The notes beneath the pieces were generated by a model that ran no database searches, had not been told where the DNA came from, and saw only the letters and a program-made list of their open reading frames with translations. DNA of 64,000 bases from Bradyrhizobium sp. DOA9 (lineage in GTDB: Bacteria; Pseudomonadota; Alphaproteobacteria; Rhizobiales; Xanthobacteraceae): contig NZ_DF820425.1 in the NCBI RefSeq assembly GCF_000617845.2, positions 4,143,725 through 4,207,724 of the forward strand, read 5' to 3'. Shown piece after piece: positions 25,397 to 33,746 of the stretch (position 1 is the stretch's first letter; every line of letters starts with the position of its first letter). A program made the translations under genes and the position numbers.

Positions 25397-27709
25397 ATGC
25401 TGGAATTGGTGTTTGACGCACGCGCAACGAAGCGCGGACGCGTGTCGATGTTGTGTGGTCTTGTCGCGCTTCCTTCAGCCATCGCCTTCGGCCAGGACGC
25501 GCAGGCCCAGAGCCCGAGCGGGGCATCGGTCCTTCCGCCCGTCGTGGTCGAGCAAAGCCGCCCGACCAAGCGCCAGGTCACCATACCGCGCAGCTCGCGA
25601 TCTGCGAGCGCCCGCCAGACGCGATCGCGTGCGGGAGGACAGGCAGTCCAAGCGGCTTCCCAGCCGGTTGCCGCTGCAGCGGAACGCGGTACCGATCCGG
25701 TGCGGGGTTTCGTCCCCGTCGTCAGCTCGGCTGCGATGAAGTCCGACGTACCGATCCTGGAGACACCGCAATCCGTCTCCGTCGTGAGCCGCGACCAGCT
25801 CGATGCGCGCTCGGTCACGACACTGGTCGAAGGGTTGCAGTATGTCGCAGGTCTCGCCATCCAGCCGGGCGGCAAGGACCCGCGCTTCGACAACGTCTTC
25901 ATTCGCGGCTTCGACAACAACGGCTACGGCGCCTATCGCGACGGGCTTCGCGAGGTCGGCGATCCCAACTTCCTGTCGCTATTCCGCAACGAGCCCTACG
26001 GCTTCGAACGCATCGACGTCATCAAGGGGCCGAGCTCCGTCATGTACGGGCAGGGTGCGCCGGGCGGTCTTGTCGACGTCATCAGCAAGCGGCCGCCCGA
26101 CAAGGCCTTTGGCGAGATCGTCGGCCAGTTCGGCAACTACGACCGGTTTCAGGGGGCGTTCGATTTCGGCGGGCCCGCGACCAAGGATGGCTCGCTGCTT
26201 TACAGGCTGACCGGCGTATTCAGGGATTCCGACGCGCAGATCGCCAATTTCTCCAACTTCGTGAAGGACAATCGGACCTATATCGCTCCCGCCGTGACCT
26301 GGAAGCCGACCAACGACACCACGCTGACCATCCTGGCCGACTACACGCACGATCTGACCGGCAATGCGTTTCCGCTGTCGATGGCGCATCTGAGCGGCAC
26401 GAAGGTCACCGGTATCACCGCGCTGCCGATCTTTCTTGGGGACCCCAGCTACAACAGGTTCGACCAGGAGCAGGAGCGTATCGGCTACCAGTTCGAACAC
26501 CGCTTCAGCAACAATCTGATCTTCGAATCGAAGGCCCGTTACGGCCACACCGAGCTCGACTATCGCTATCTGACGTTCATCGGAACGCCGCTCGATACGG
26601 CCACGCTCTTTCCGCGTCGCGCGATGCGCATCCAGGAGCAAGTCGACACAGTGTCGACCGACAACCACCTGATCAGCAAGTTCGGCACAGGGCCGCTTCA
26701 GCACACGGTGGTCTCCGGCGTCGACTATCTGACGTTCAACATGACGGACCGGACCACGTTCGGAGATGCCCCGCCGCTCAGCAGGATCAATCCGGTCTAC
26801 GACCAAGCCATCGCGGTTCCGACTAAGCTCACCACCCCCTCGGCGAACCAGAGGATCGATCAAATCGGCGTCTATGTGCAGGACCAGATGAAGATCCAGA
26901 ACTGGATCTTTACATTGGGCGGCCGCTACGATGCGGCCGAACAGAACACCTACGCCTTGGCGACCAACAAGACGACCGACACCAAGGACACGGCCTTCAC
27001 CAAGCGCGGAGCAGTCTCGTACGTGTTCGATTCCGGAGTGGCGCCCTATTACAGCTATTCGGAATCGTTCCTGCCGACGCCGGGCACGGATTTTGCGGGA
27101 AGTCCGTTCAAGCCGACCACGGCGCAACAGCATGAAGTGGGCGTGAAGTACCAGCCGTCACGGACCCTCCTGATGACGTTGGCGCTCTATGATCTGACGC
27201 GGCAGAATTCACTCACGGCAGACCCGGCACCAGGGCGTGCCGGCTTCTCGGTCCAGCTCGGCGAGGTGAATTCGCGCGGCGTCGAGTTCGAGACGCTGGC
27301 GCAGATCATGCCCGGACTGAACCTCGTGGCGACCTATACCAACCAGGATGTGAAAGTGACGCAAACCTCCACTGCCGCCGACCTCGGCAAGATGCCGACG
27401 CTGGTGGCCCGCCAGATGGCCTCGATCTATGTCGACCATACGGTGCAGGGCGGGACCTGGGACGGCTGGGGGCTGGGCGGCGGCATCCGCTACAACGGGC
27501 CGACCTTCGCCGACACCACCAACACCATCGTCAACGAGGGTTATGTGGTGTTCGATGCCGGCCTGCATTATCGCCAGCCGAAGGGCGTCAACCTCGCGCT
27601 GAACGTGAAGAACATCGCCGATCGCGTCACCCTCGCATGCACGACGAGTGGCGGTTGCCAATACACCAGCCCGCGCACGATCACGGGCACGGTCAGCTAT
27701 CGCTGGTAA
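25397..27709 (+). CDS. TonB-dependent siderophore receptor
   Basis: A 770-residue outer-membrane receptor. After a signal-like stretch (MLCGLVALPSAIAFGQDAQAQ) come a Pro/Arg-rich region and the TonB-box area. The plug domain (SVVSRDQLDARSV to GGLVDVISKRP) and a 22-strand barrel ending TVSYRW follow. The organisation matches FhuA/FpvA-type ferric-siderophore receptors. Translation may begin at 25397 or at the inner ATG 25448, which starts the signal peptide directly. The next gene encodes a PepSY protein 8 bp away, a usual partner in ferrisiderophore reduction. No Fur or Irr box was convincing upstream. Confidence 0.9.
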   Translation: MLELVFDARATKRGRVSMLCGLVALPSAIAFGQDAQAQSPSGASVLPPVVVEQSRPTKRQVTIPRSSRSASARQTRSRAGGQAVQAASQPVAAAAERGTDPVRGFVPVVSSAAMKSDVPILETPQSVSVVSRDQLDARSVTTLVEGLQYVAGLAIQPGGKDPRFDNVFIRGFDNNGYGAYRDGLREVGDPNFLSLFRNEPYGFERIDVIKGPSSVMYGQGAPGGLVDVISKRPPDKAFGEIVGQFGNYDRFQGAFDFGGPATKDGSLLYRLTGVFRDSDAQIANFSNFVKDNRTYIAPAVTWKPTNDTTLTILADYTHDLTGNAFPLSMAHLSGTKVTGITALPIFLGDPSYNRFDQEQERIGYQFEHRFSNNLIFESKARYGHTELDYRYLTFIGTPLDTATLFPRRAMRIQEQVDTVSTDNHLISKFGTGPLQHTVVSGVDYLTFNMTDRTTFGDAPPLSRINPVYDQAIAVPTKLTTPSANQRIDQIGVYVQDQMKIQNWIFTLGGRYDAAEQNTYALATNKTTDTKDTAFTKRGAVSYVFDSGVAPYYSYSESFLPTPGTDFAGSPFKPTTAQQHEVGVKYQPSRTLLMTLALYDLTRQNSLTADPAPGRAGFSVQLGEVNSRGVEFETLAQIMPGLNLVATYTNQDVKVTQTSTAADLGKMPTLVARQMASIYVDHTVQGGTWDGWGLGGGIRYNGPTFADTTNTIVNEGYVVFDAGLHYRQPKGVNLALNVKNIADRVTLACTTSGGCQYTSPRTITGTVSYRW

Positions 27710-27717
27710 GGATCGTC

Positions 27718-28860
27718 ATGGTTCAAGTCCGCACGATCCGCCTGTGGTCCCGCATTCACACCTGGACGTCGCTGGTTTGCATGCTGTTCCTGCTGATGCT
27801 GTGCGTGACGGGACTTCCCCTGGTCTTCCACGACGAGATCGACGATCTGCTCGAGGACGAGATCGCGGCGCCGGCGATGCCGGAAGGAACGCCGCGTCTG
27901 TCGCTCGACCGGATGATCGCGGCGGCGCAAGCGCGTTTTCCCGGTCAGCACGTCCTGCTGCTCAATCTGAAGCAGATCGAGCCACTGGTGACCGTGGCCG
28001 TTTCTCCGACCGCTGTCCCGGCGCCGGGCAACTTCCATCGTCTGACATTCGATGCGCGAACGGCCGAAATGCTCGGCGAGGAAGCCCCGCATCAGGACGT
28101 CATGGATATCGTGCTGCGGATCCACAAGGACATGTTCGCTGGGCTTCCCGGCGAGCTGTTTCTCGGGGCGATGGGGCTGGTGTTCGCCGTGTCGATCATC
28201 TCCGGTATCGTGGTCTATTGGCCGTTCATGCGGCGGCTCGATTTCGGCACGATCCGCCGGCGGTCATCGCCGCGACTCAAATGGCTCGACACCCATAATC
28301 TCCTCGGCATCGTCATCTTGACGTGGATGTTGGCGATCGGTCTCACCGGCATGATCAACACACTGGCGACGCCGCTGTTCGACCTGTGGCGGGCGCAGCT
28401 CATTCGCGTTTTGCTGGCGCCTCATCTGGGCAAGCCTGTGGCTCCGATCCCTTCGGTTCAAGCCGCAGTCGAGCTCGTCCGTACCAGATTTCCGGATCGC
28501 CTCGTCACCTCGGTGACGATGCCGACCGCGGCGCGCTTCGGCAGCCCGCAGCACCTCGTGGTCTGGACCAAAGGAGCGACGCCCTTCACGGCACGCATGT
28601 TCCAGCCGATGCTGGTCGACGCCAATGACGGCAAGACGATCGTCGCGCCCGAGGTGCCGTGGTATCTGAAGACGCTTCAGGTCTCGCGTCCGCTGCATTT
28701 CGGCGATTACGGCGGGCTTCCGTTGAAGATCGTCTGGGCGCTTCTCGACACCATGGCGATCATCGTTCTCGTCAGCGGAATCTATCTCTGGGCGGCAAGG
28801 CGAAAGCCGTCGGCCCGAAAGCCGCTGCGTGCCGAGCGGCCCACGGCAGTCGGTGTCTGA
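27718..28860 (+). CDS. PepSY-domain inner-membrane protein (ferrisiderophore reductase-like)
   Basis: A 380-residue membrane protein with four transmembrane helices (RIHTWTSLVCMLFLLMLCVTG at the start, a central pair, and one near the end) and periplasmic PepSY domains. Family members such as PiuB/FoxB help release iron from siderophores in the periplasm or inner membrane. The gene is 8 bp after the receptor gene, which supports that role. A 74-residue membrane protein gene follows 4 bp later. Confidence 0.85.
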   Translation: MVQVRTIRLWSRIHTWTSLVCMLFLLMLCVTGLPLVFHDEIDDLLEDEIAAPAMPEGTPRLSLDRMIAAAQARFPGQHVLLLNLKQIEPLVTVAVSPTAVPAPGNFHRLTFDARTAEMLGEEAPHQDVMDIVLRIHKDMFAGLPGELFLGAMGLVFAVSIISGIVVYWPFMRRLDFGTIRRRSSPRLKWLDTHNLLGIVILTWMLAIGLTGMINTLATPLFDLWRAQLIRVLLAPHLGKPVAPIPSVQAAVELVRTRFPDRLVTSVTMPTAARFGSPQHLVVWTKGATPFTARMFQPMLVDANDGKTIVAPEVPWYLKTLQVSRPLHFGDYGGLPLKIVWALLDTMAIIVLVSGIYLWAARRKPSARKPLRAERPTAVGV

Positions 28861-28864
28861 TCCC

Positions 28865-29089
28865 ATGCGCCCTATCGTGTCCAAGGCGGACGCTACCGAC
28901 CCGGCCCGGCACTCCAGAAGCGGGTGGGACGTGTTCCGGGTGCCGCTCCTGGTCGGCTTGGTCTGCGCCGTGGGGCTCGGTCTGGCGCTCGTCGGCGATG
29001 GGATCTGGGACGACCTGTCGTGGCTGGCGCTTTCGTTGCCGGTTGCGCTTGCCGCGTTCCATTGGCACCGCGCAGGCCGCCGGCGCTGA
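28865..29089 (+). CDS. Small membrane protein of the TonB/PepSY operon
   Basis: A 74-residue protein with two hydrophobic segments (VPLLVGLVCAVGLGLALV and WLALSLPVALAAF) between a polar N-terminus and a basic tail. It is the third gene of the siderophore operon, 4 bp after the PepSY gene. No known domain; similar small proteins occur at this position in other iron-uptake operons. Confidence 0.65.
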   Translation: MRPIVSKADATDPARHSRSGWDVFRVPLLVGLVCAVGLGLALVGDGIWDDLSWLALSLPVALAAFHWHRAGRRR

Positions 29090-29103
29090 CGGCCAACCGG
29101 CAC

Positions 29104-29598
29104 CTATCGGTGCTGCTCTTCCGGGGCGTCTTCGACCTCATGCGTCTCGTCCTTGCCGCCAAGCATGCGATGCAGCCGGCGCTCGAGGCGGCGGCCGATC
29201 GTCAGCAGGACGAAGGCCAGCGCCAGGGCGACGATGACGATCCTCCACTGTCCGGCGCCGCAGACGATGCCGAGGCAGGCGGCAAGGAAAGTGCAGGCGG
29301 CGCTGGTGAGGCCCCGAACGCGAAAACCCGTGCTTTGGTGCACGATGACGCCAGCGCCGAGAAAGCCGATGCCGGTGAGGATGCCCTGGATGACACGGCT
29401 GGCGGCGTCGACGACCCTGGCTGGTTCGGCGAGTTGCAATGCAAGCAGAACCACGCTCGCGGTGGAGAGCCCGACGATGCCGAGCGTCTTCAGCCCGATC
29501 GGCTTGCCGTGCAGGTCGCGGTTGAGGCCGATCGCGCCGCCGGCGAGCGTCGCTGCGCCGAGGCGCAGCAGGATTTCGGGCCAATCGAGCTCGGTCAT
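29104..29598 (-). CDS. MgtC/SapB family inner-membrane protein
   Basis: A 164-residue protein with the MgtC signature: an N-terminal AGGAIGLNRD, then GLSTAS, and the central GFLGAGVIVH, over four to five hydrophobic helices. It has a short acidic, His-containing tail and lacks the extra C-terminal ACT-like domain of Salmonella MgtC, as is usual for SapB-type proteins. MgtC proteins aid growth in low magnesium and affect the F1Fo ATPase. It is 10 bp downstream of the AhpD-like gene and likely cotranscribed with it. Confidence 0.88.
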   Translation of the reverse strand: MTELDWPEILLRLGAATLAGGAIGLNRDLHGKPIGLKTLGIVGLSTASVVLLALQLAEPARVVDAASRVIQGILTGIGFLGAGVIVHQSTGFRVRGLTSAACTFLAACLGIVCGAGQWRIVIVALALAFVLLTIGRRLERRLHRMLGGKDETHEVEDAPEEQHR

Positions 29599-29608
29599 GG
29601 CGCCTCGA

Positions 29609-30196
29609 TCATGTCTTCGGCAGCCGGCCCATCAGGTAGAATTCCTCGTTCGGCCGCATGCCCGTGAAATTCGCCAGCCGGTTCGACAGCGCGAAGAAGG
29701 CGGAGATCGCGGCGATGTCCCAAATATCATCGTCGCTGAAGCCGTGGGGGCTGAGCGCGGCGAAATCGTCCTCGGAAATCCGCTGCGCGTCGGCCGAAAC
29801 CTTCATGGCGAAATCGAGCATCACCTTCTGCCGCGGCGTGATGTCGGCCTTGCGGTAGTTGATCGCGACCTGGTCGGCAATCAGCGGGTTCTTGGCGCGG
29901 ATGCGCAGGATCGCGCCGTGGGCGATCACGCAATACTGGCACTGGTTGGCCGCCGACGTCGCCACCACGATCATCTCGCGCTCGGCCTTGGTGAGGCCGC
30001 CGTCCTTCTCCATCAGCGCGTCGTGATAAGCGAAAAAGGCGCGGAACTCGTCGGGCCGGTAGGCCAGCGTCAGGAACACGTTCGGCACGAAGCCGCTCTT
30101 CTCCTGCACGGCAAGGAGGCGCGTGCGGATGTCGTCGGGCAGCGTGTCGATGGCGGGCGCGGGGAAGCGCTGCGAGGCGGGCGTTGTCATGGGCAT
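29609..30196 (-). CDS. AhpD-like peroxidase-related protein (carboxymuconolactone decarboxylase family)
   Basis: A 195-residue protein with the AhpD-type redox motif CQYCVIAH (Cys86, Cys89, His93), preceded by the conserved Glu/Arg-rich helix KAEREMIVVATSA. Members of the 'peroxidase-related enzyme' group use this Cys pair to reduce hydroperoxides or act as thiol-disulfide relays. The C-terminal RLANFTGMRPNEEFY is family-typical. First gene of a two-gene unit with mgtC-like. Confidence 0.85.
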   Translation of the reverse strand: MPMTTPASQRFPAPAIDTLPDDIRTRLLAVQEKSGFVPNVFLTLAYRPDEFRAFFAYHDALMEKDGGLTKAEREMIVVATSAANQCQYCVIAHGAILRIRAKNPLIADQVAINYRKADITPRQKVMLDFAMKVSADAQRISEDDFAALSPHGFSDDDIWDIAAISAFFALSNRLANFTGMRPNEEFYLMGRLPKT

Positions 30197-30301
30197 GGTT
30201 CCGGTTTTAGGCGGGAACCATAGTCGATGCGGAAGGCGGGCTCAACGGGCCGGCCGTTCCGACCGCGACGAACGTGCGAGTTATGAGCGACGCTCTATCT
30301 G

Positions 30302-30384
30302 CCGTCATTGCGAGCGCAGCGAAGCAAACCAGAAATCGCTCCGCGGAAAGACTCTGGATTGCTTCGCTGCGCTCGCAATGACGG
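30302..30384. repeat. Intergenic palindromic repeat, copy B
   Basis: An 83-bp inverted repeat, CCGTCATTGCGAGCGCAGCG to its complement, sharing outer arms and the CTGGATTGCTTCG half with the copy at 15834-15922. The arms here are a nearly perfect match, so the transcript would fold into one long hairpin. It lies between the start of the AhpD-like gene and the end of the HerA-like gene. Confidence 0.78.
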
Positions 30385-30402
30385 GGTGGAGAGAGCGTTG
30401 CC

Positions 30403-32142
30403 TTACCGCAGCGGCTTCTTCAGCAGCGAGAAGCGGTCCGGGTCGAGCCCCATCGACGGCTGCAGCATCGGGGCTTCGACGCTGGACATCGTCTTCGCGG
30501 GCGGTGCCGAGAACACCGGGTCGTTCGGCACGTCGCGCTGCGAGGTGGCGCCGCGCCAGCGTTCCAGCACGGCGCTGACGAAATGCATGTCGTGGCCGGA
30601 GGTGACGGACGGCACGCTCGAAATGGTGGCCTCGCCGCGCGGCAATTGGTGCGGCGGCACCTCCTTGAAGCGCAGGCGGGTCGGCAGCGCGACGCCTTCG
30701 CCGAACGCCAGCACCTCGCGGGTGCCGAGCGACGGCACGAAGGAGAGCAGGTTCGCGGCGGCGTCCGACACGGCGGCGCGCAGCAGCGCCTGGTCGCGGT
30801 CGTTGGCGAGGCGCATCGTGAACAGCGTGTTGCACTGGGAGATGATGGTGGCGTCGAGCTCGGCGGGGCGCTGAGTGATGAGGCCGAGATAGACGCCGTA
30901 TTTGCGGCCTTCCTTGGCGATACGCGACACCGCCTTGCGGGTCGGGCCGAAGCCGATGTTGCGGTCGGCGGAGGCGTAGCGGTGCGCCTCCTCGCAGACG
31001 AACAGCAGCGGCGAGACGCCGTCGCTCCAAAGGCCGAAGTCGAAGGCCATGCGGCACAGCACCGATACGACGGAATCGATGACCTCGGCCGGGAAACCGG
31101 CGAGCTGCATCACCGTCATCGGCTTGCCGTTGGCGGGCAGGCGGAACAGATGGCTGATCACCTCGGCCATGGTGTCGCCGCCGACATTGGCGTTGTCGAA
31201 CATGAAGGCGTAGCGCGGGTCGTTGCGGACGGCCTCGATGCGCGATATCAGCTTGTGATAGATGATGCGCGAGGAGCGGTTCTCGAGCTTGCCCATGCGC
31301 TCGTCGATCAACGACAGCAGGTCGACCAGGCGATAAGGCACCGGCGTGTCGACGGTGTAGCCGATCTGCTTGGGATCGATGCGCTTGAGGCCGATGCGGT
31401 CGGCGTTCTGGTACTGGGTGTAGACGCCCTTGGCGAGCGGGATCACCTCGGCGAGGATGTCGAGCTCTTCCGGCACGCCGGCGCGGCCGCCGAACAGCAC
31501 GTCGACGATTTCCTCGAAGTTGAACAGCCAGAACGGCAGCTTGAGGTTCCGCGGATTGAGCACCAGCGCGCGGTCGCCGAAGCAGCGGCCATATTCGTTG
31601 TGCACGTCGAGCAGGAAGATACGAAGGTTCGGCCGCGCCTTCAGGATCTCGTTCAGCAGCAGCGAGACGCCGGTCGACTTGCCGACGCCGGTCGATCCCA
31701 GCACGGCAAAATGCTTGGACAGCATTTCCTCGACGTCGACATAGGCGATCACCGAGCGGTCCTGCTGCAGGAAGCCGACATTGATCTGGTCCGAGCCGGT
31801 CGGCGCATAGATCGTGCGCAGCTCCTGGCTGGTGATCAGGTCGACGGCATCGCCGATGGTCGGATAGTTGGTGACGCCGCGCTGGAATTTGGCCTTGTCC
31901 GCGGCATTGAGGATCTCGCCGAGCAGGTCGACCGAGGCGATCGCGATGTAATTGTCCGCGCTCGACAGATTCTCGCAGGAGACCTCCGTGATCATCGCAA
32001 CGATGACCGAGCTGGCGCAGCGAATGCTGACGAAGCGGCCGACGGTTGCCCGCACCTCCGAGATCGGCATCCGGCTTTCCGCCAGAAGCCCGACCCGGGC
32101 GAGCGATCCGCGAACCGAAATCACGCGTCCAAAGGATGTCAC
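30403..32142 (-). CDS. HerA-like (DUF87) hexameric ATPase
   Basis: A 579-residue AAA-type ATPase from a GTG at 32142; a longer frame opens at 32202. The N-terminal HAS-barrel reads TSFGRVISVRGSLARVG. Walker A is GSTGVGKST, Walker B LLFVCEEAH, and the sensor/arginine region ITQRPAELDATIISQCNT is typical of HerA and FtsK-like translocases. HerA works with the nuclease NurA in DNA end resection in archaea; no NurA or other nuclease gene adjoins this one. A solitary DNA translocase is the most that can be said. Confidence 0.82.
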   Translation of the reverse strand: MTSFGRVISVRGSLARVGLLAESRMPISEVRATVGRFVSIRCASSVIVAMITEVSCENLSSADNYIAIASVDLLGEILNAADKAKFQRGVTNYPTIGDAVDLITSQELRTIYAPTGSDQINVGFLQQDRSVIAYVDVEEMLSKHFAVLGSTGVGKSTGVSLLLNEILKARPNLRIFLLDVHNEYGRCFGDRALVLNPRNLKLPFWLFNFEEIVDVLFGGRAGVPEELDILAEVIPLAKGVYTQYQNADRIGLKRIDPKQIGYTVDTPVPYRLVDLLSLIDERMGKLENRSSRIIYHKLISRIEAVRNDPRYAFMFDNANVGGDTMAEVISHLFRLPANGKPMTVMQLAGFPAEVIDSVVSVLCRMAFDFGLWSDGVSPLLFVCEEAHRYASADRNIGFGPTRKAVSRIAKEGRKYGVYLGLITQRPAELDATIISQCNTLFTMRLANDRDQALLRAAVSDAAANLLSFVPSLGTREVLAFGEGVALPTRLRFKEVPPHQLPRGEATISSVPSVTSGHDMHFVSAVLERWRGATSQRDVPNDPVFSAPPAKTMSSVEAPMLQPSMGLDPDRFSLLKKPLR

Positions 32143-32583
32143 GATGAATGAACCTGGCAAGAGCGAGGGATTTGCCCGGACTATGCATGGCGGTCGCTGC
32201 ACAAACGGTTAAACGCCGGGCGCGCCCGCTTCGTTAAATCCGCGGTAATTCGGTCCGGAGCCTTGTCGCCAATGCCTGCTCATGGCTGGAATCGCCGGGA
32301 AAACACTGCAATTTCCGGGTCTTTAGGGGCGAGATGGTCCTTAAGGAAGCCTTTACCATCCGAGCAGGCCTTTGATTGGGGCCGACCGCTGTGGCTTCGG
32401 TCAGGCGCCTTCGCGGCGGGGACGCCGTTGTTTTGTTGACGGGACCTAATGATTTGTACATTAGTACAAATGAGGCCGTCTCTGTCGGCACGGCGCACAC
32501 AGCCCGCCCGCGCCTCGTGCCGCGGGCGTCTCGATCGCGCCGCCCGCTCAGGCGGATCGCAAGCCACGCTCCAGGAGAAAACC
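32143..32583. other. Intergenic region with divergent promoters
   Basis: A 441-bp gap between the HerA-like gene and the dioxygenase gene. It contains the TetR-type promoter/operator at 32435-32473. No further gene or RNA was recognised. Confidence 0.5.
32435..32473 (+). promoter_or_regulatory. TetR-type promoter/operator of the extradiol dioxygenase gene
   Basis: A TTGACG box at 32436-32441 is followed by the 18-bp dyad TTTGTAC-ATTA-GTACAAA at 32453-32470, extended by one more A/T pair on each side, which covers the expected -10 region. The whole 39-bp block matches 57607-57645, in front of the TetR gene, at 32 of 39 positions. Repression by that TetR protein is the simplest reading. Confidence 0.7.
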
Positions 32584-33552
32584 ATGCAGCCCGAACCGAT
32601 CCTCGATCTCGCCCATCTTGGCCACATGGAGCTGCTGACGCCGAAACCGGACGAGAGCCTGAAATTCTTCGTCGATGTCATGGGCATGACGGTCAGCGGA
32701 CAGAAGGGCGAGTCGGTTTATTTGCGCGGCTGGGACGATTACGAGCGCTATTCGCTGAAGCTGACGGCGTCGAAGACCTCGGGCATGGGCCACATGGCGC
32801 TGCGTGCGCGCAGCCAGCAGGCGCTGGAGCGGCGTGTCGCCGCGCTGAAAGGATCCGGCTTCGACATCGGCTGGATCGACGGTGACATGGGGCAGGGGCC
32901 GACGTTCCGCTGCCGTGATCCCGATGGTCATATCGTCGAGCTCTATTACGAGACCGAATGGTATCAGGCGCCGCCGGAACTCAAGCCGGCGCTGAAGAAC
33001 CAGGCGCAGCGCTTTCCCGCCCGCGGCGTCAATGTCCGCCGGCTCGACCACCTCAACTGCCTCGCCGTCGACATCAAGGCCAACCGCGAGTTTTTCGAAA
33101 ACTATCTCGGCTGCCGGCTCACCGAGCAGATCGTGCTCAACGACGGCCGTGAAGCGGCGATGTGGCTGACCATGTCGAACAAGAGCTACGATTTCGCCTA
33201 TTCGCTCGATCATTCCGGTGTGCCGGGCCGCTTCCACCACGTCACCTACGCTCTCGACAGCCGCGAAGAGATTCTTCGCGCGGCGGATATTTTCCTCGAG
33301 AACGGCATCCATATCGAGACCGGGCCGCACAAGCACGCGATCCAGCAGACCTTCTTCCTCTACGTCTACGAGCCCGGCGGAAACCGCGTCGAGGTCGCCA
33401 ATGCCGGCGCGCGCCTCATCCTCGCGCCCGACTGGAAGCCGATCGTGTGGACCGAGGAAGAGCGCAAGAAGGGCCAGGCCTGGGGTCTGAAGACGATCGA
33501 GTCGTTCCACACCCACGGCACGCCGCCGGTGGAGATGACGAAGCACGGCTAA
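32584..33552 (+). CDS. Extradiol ring-cleavage dioxygenase (VOC, catechol 2,3-dioxygenase type)
   Basis: A 322-residue type I extradiol dioxygenase with two VOC modules. The Fe(II) ligands are all present: His156 (LDHLN), His218 or His219 (FHHVTY) and Glu270 (NRVEV). Second-shell His251 and Tyr260 are also there. It should open a catechol-type ring next to the hydroxyls; the ring substrate is not determined. It stands alone, ahead of an IS element. Its promoter carries the same operator as the TetR gene 25 kb away, whose operon encodes lower meta-cleavage steps, so it is probably the ring-opening enzyme of that pathway. Confidence 0.88.
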   Translation: MQPEPILDLAHLGHMELLTPKPDESLKFFVDVMGMTVSGQKGESVYLRGWDDYERYSLKLTASKTSGMGHMALRARSQQALERRVAALKGSGFDIGWIDGDMGQGPTFRCRDPDGHIVELYYETEWYQAPPELKPALKNQAQRFPARGVNVRRLDHLNCLAVDIKANREFFENYLGCRLTEQIVLNDGREAAMWLTMSNKSYDFAYSLDHSGVPGRFHHVTYALDSREEILRAADIFLENGIHIETGPHKHAIQQTFFLYVYEPGGNRVEVANAGARLILAPDWKPIVWTEEERKKGQAWGLKTIESFHTHGTPPVEMTKHG

Positions 33553-33599
33553 AGCAGGATGAGGTTTGGATTGAATCAAGCCGCCGCGGGCTCGGTGCA

Positions 33600-33621
33600 C
33601 CTCTCCCGCTTGCGGGAGAGG
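33600..33621. repeat. REP-like hairpin in intergenic mosaic
   Basis: CCTCTCCCGC-TT-GCGGGAGAGG, a perfect 10-bp stem just after the dioxygenase gene. It begins a stretch (33591-33720) of nested short inverted repeats typical of Bradyrhizobium intergenic mosaics, which ends where the IS begins. Confidence 0.65.
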
Positions 33622-33693
33622 TCGGCGCAACGCGCCGGGTGAGGGTTCTCTCCTCCAGGAGAGTGTCCCGTTGTGGAGGAACCCTCTCCCCAA

Positions 33694-33719
33694 CCCTCCC
33701 CCGCAAGCGAGAGCTTTGC
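33694..33719 (+). repeat. Left member of a 26-bp inverted pair flanking the IS
   Basis: A 26-bp sequence starting CCCTCCCCCGCAAGCG whose exact reverse complement occurs at 34901-34926. The two copies bracket the transposase gene but lie outside its probable ends. Confidence 0.7.
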
Positions 33720-33746
33720 ACAAGAGGAGGATTTGCGATTCTCTAG

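Noticed and set aside
30583..32151. 522-codon open frame opposite the HerA-like gene
   Set aside because: Antisense shadow; no domain, composition typical of GC-rich mirror frames.
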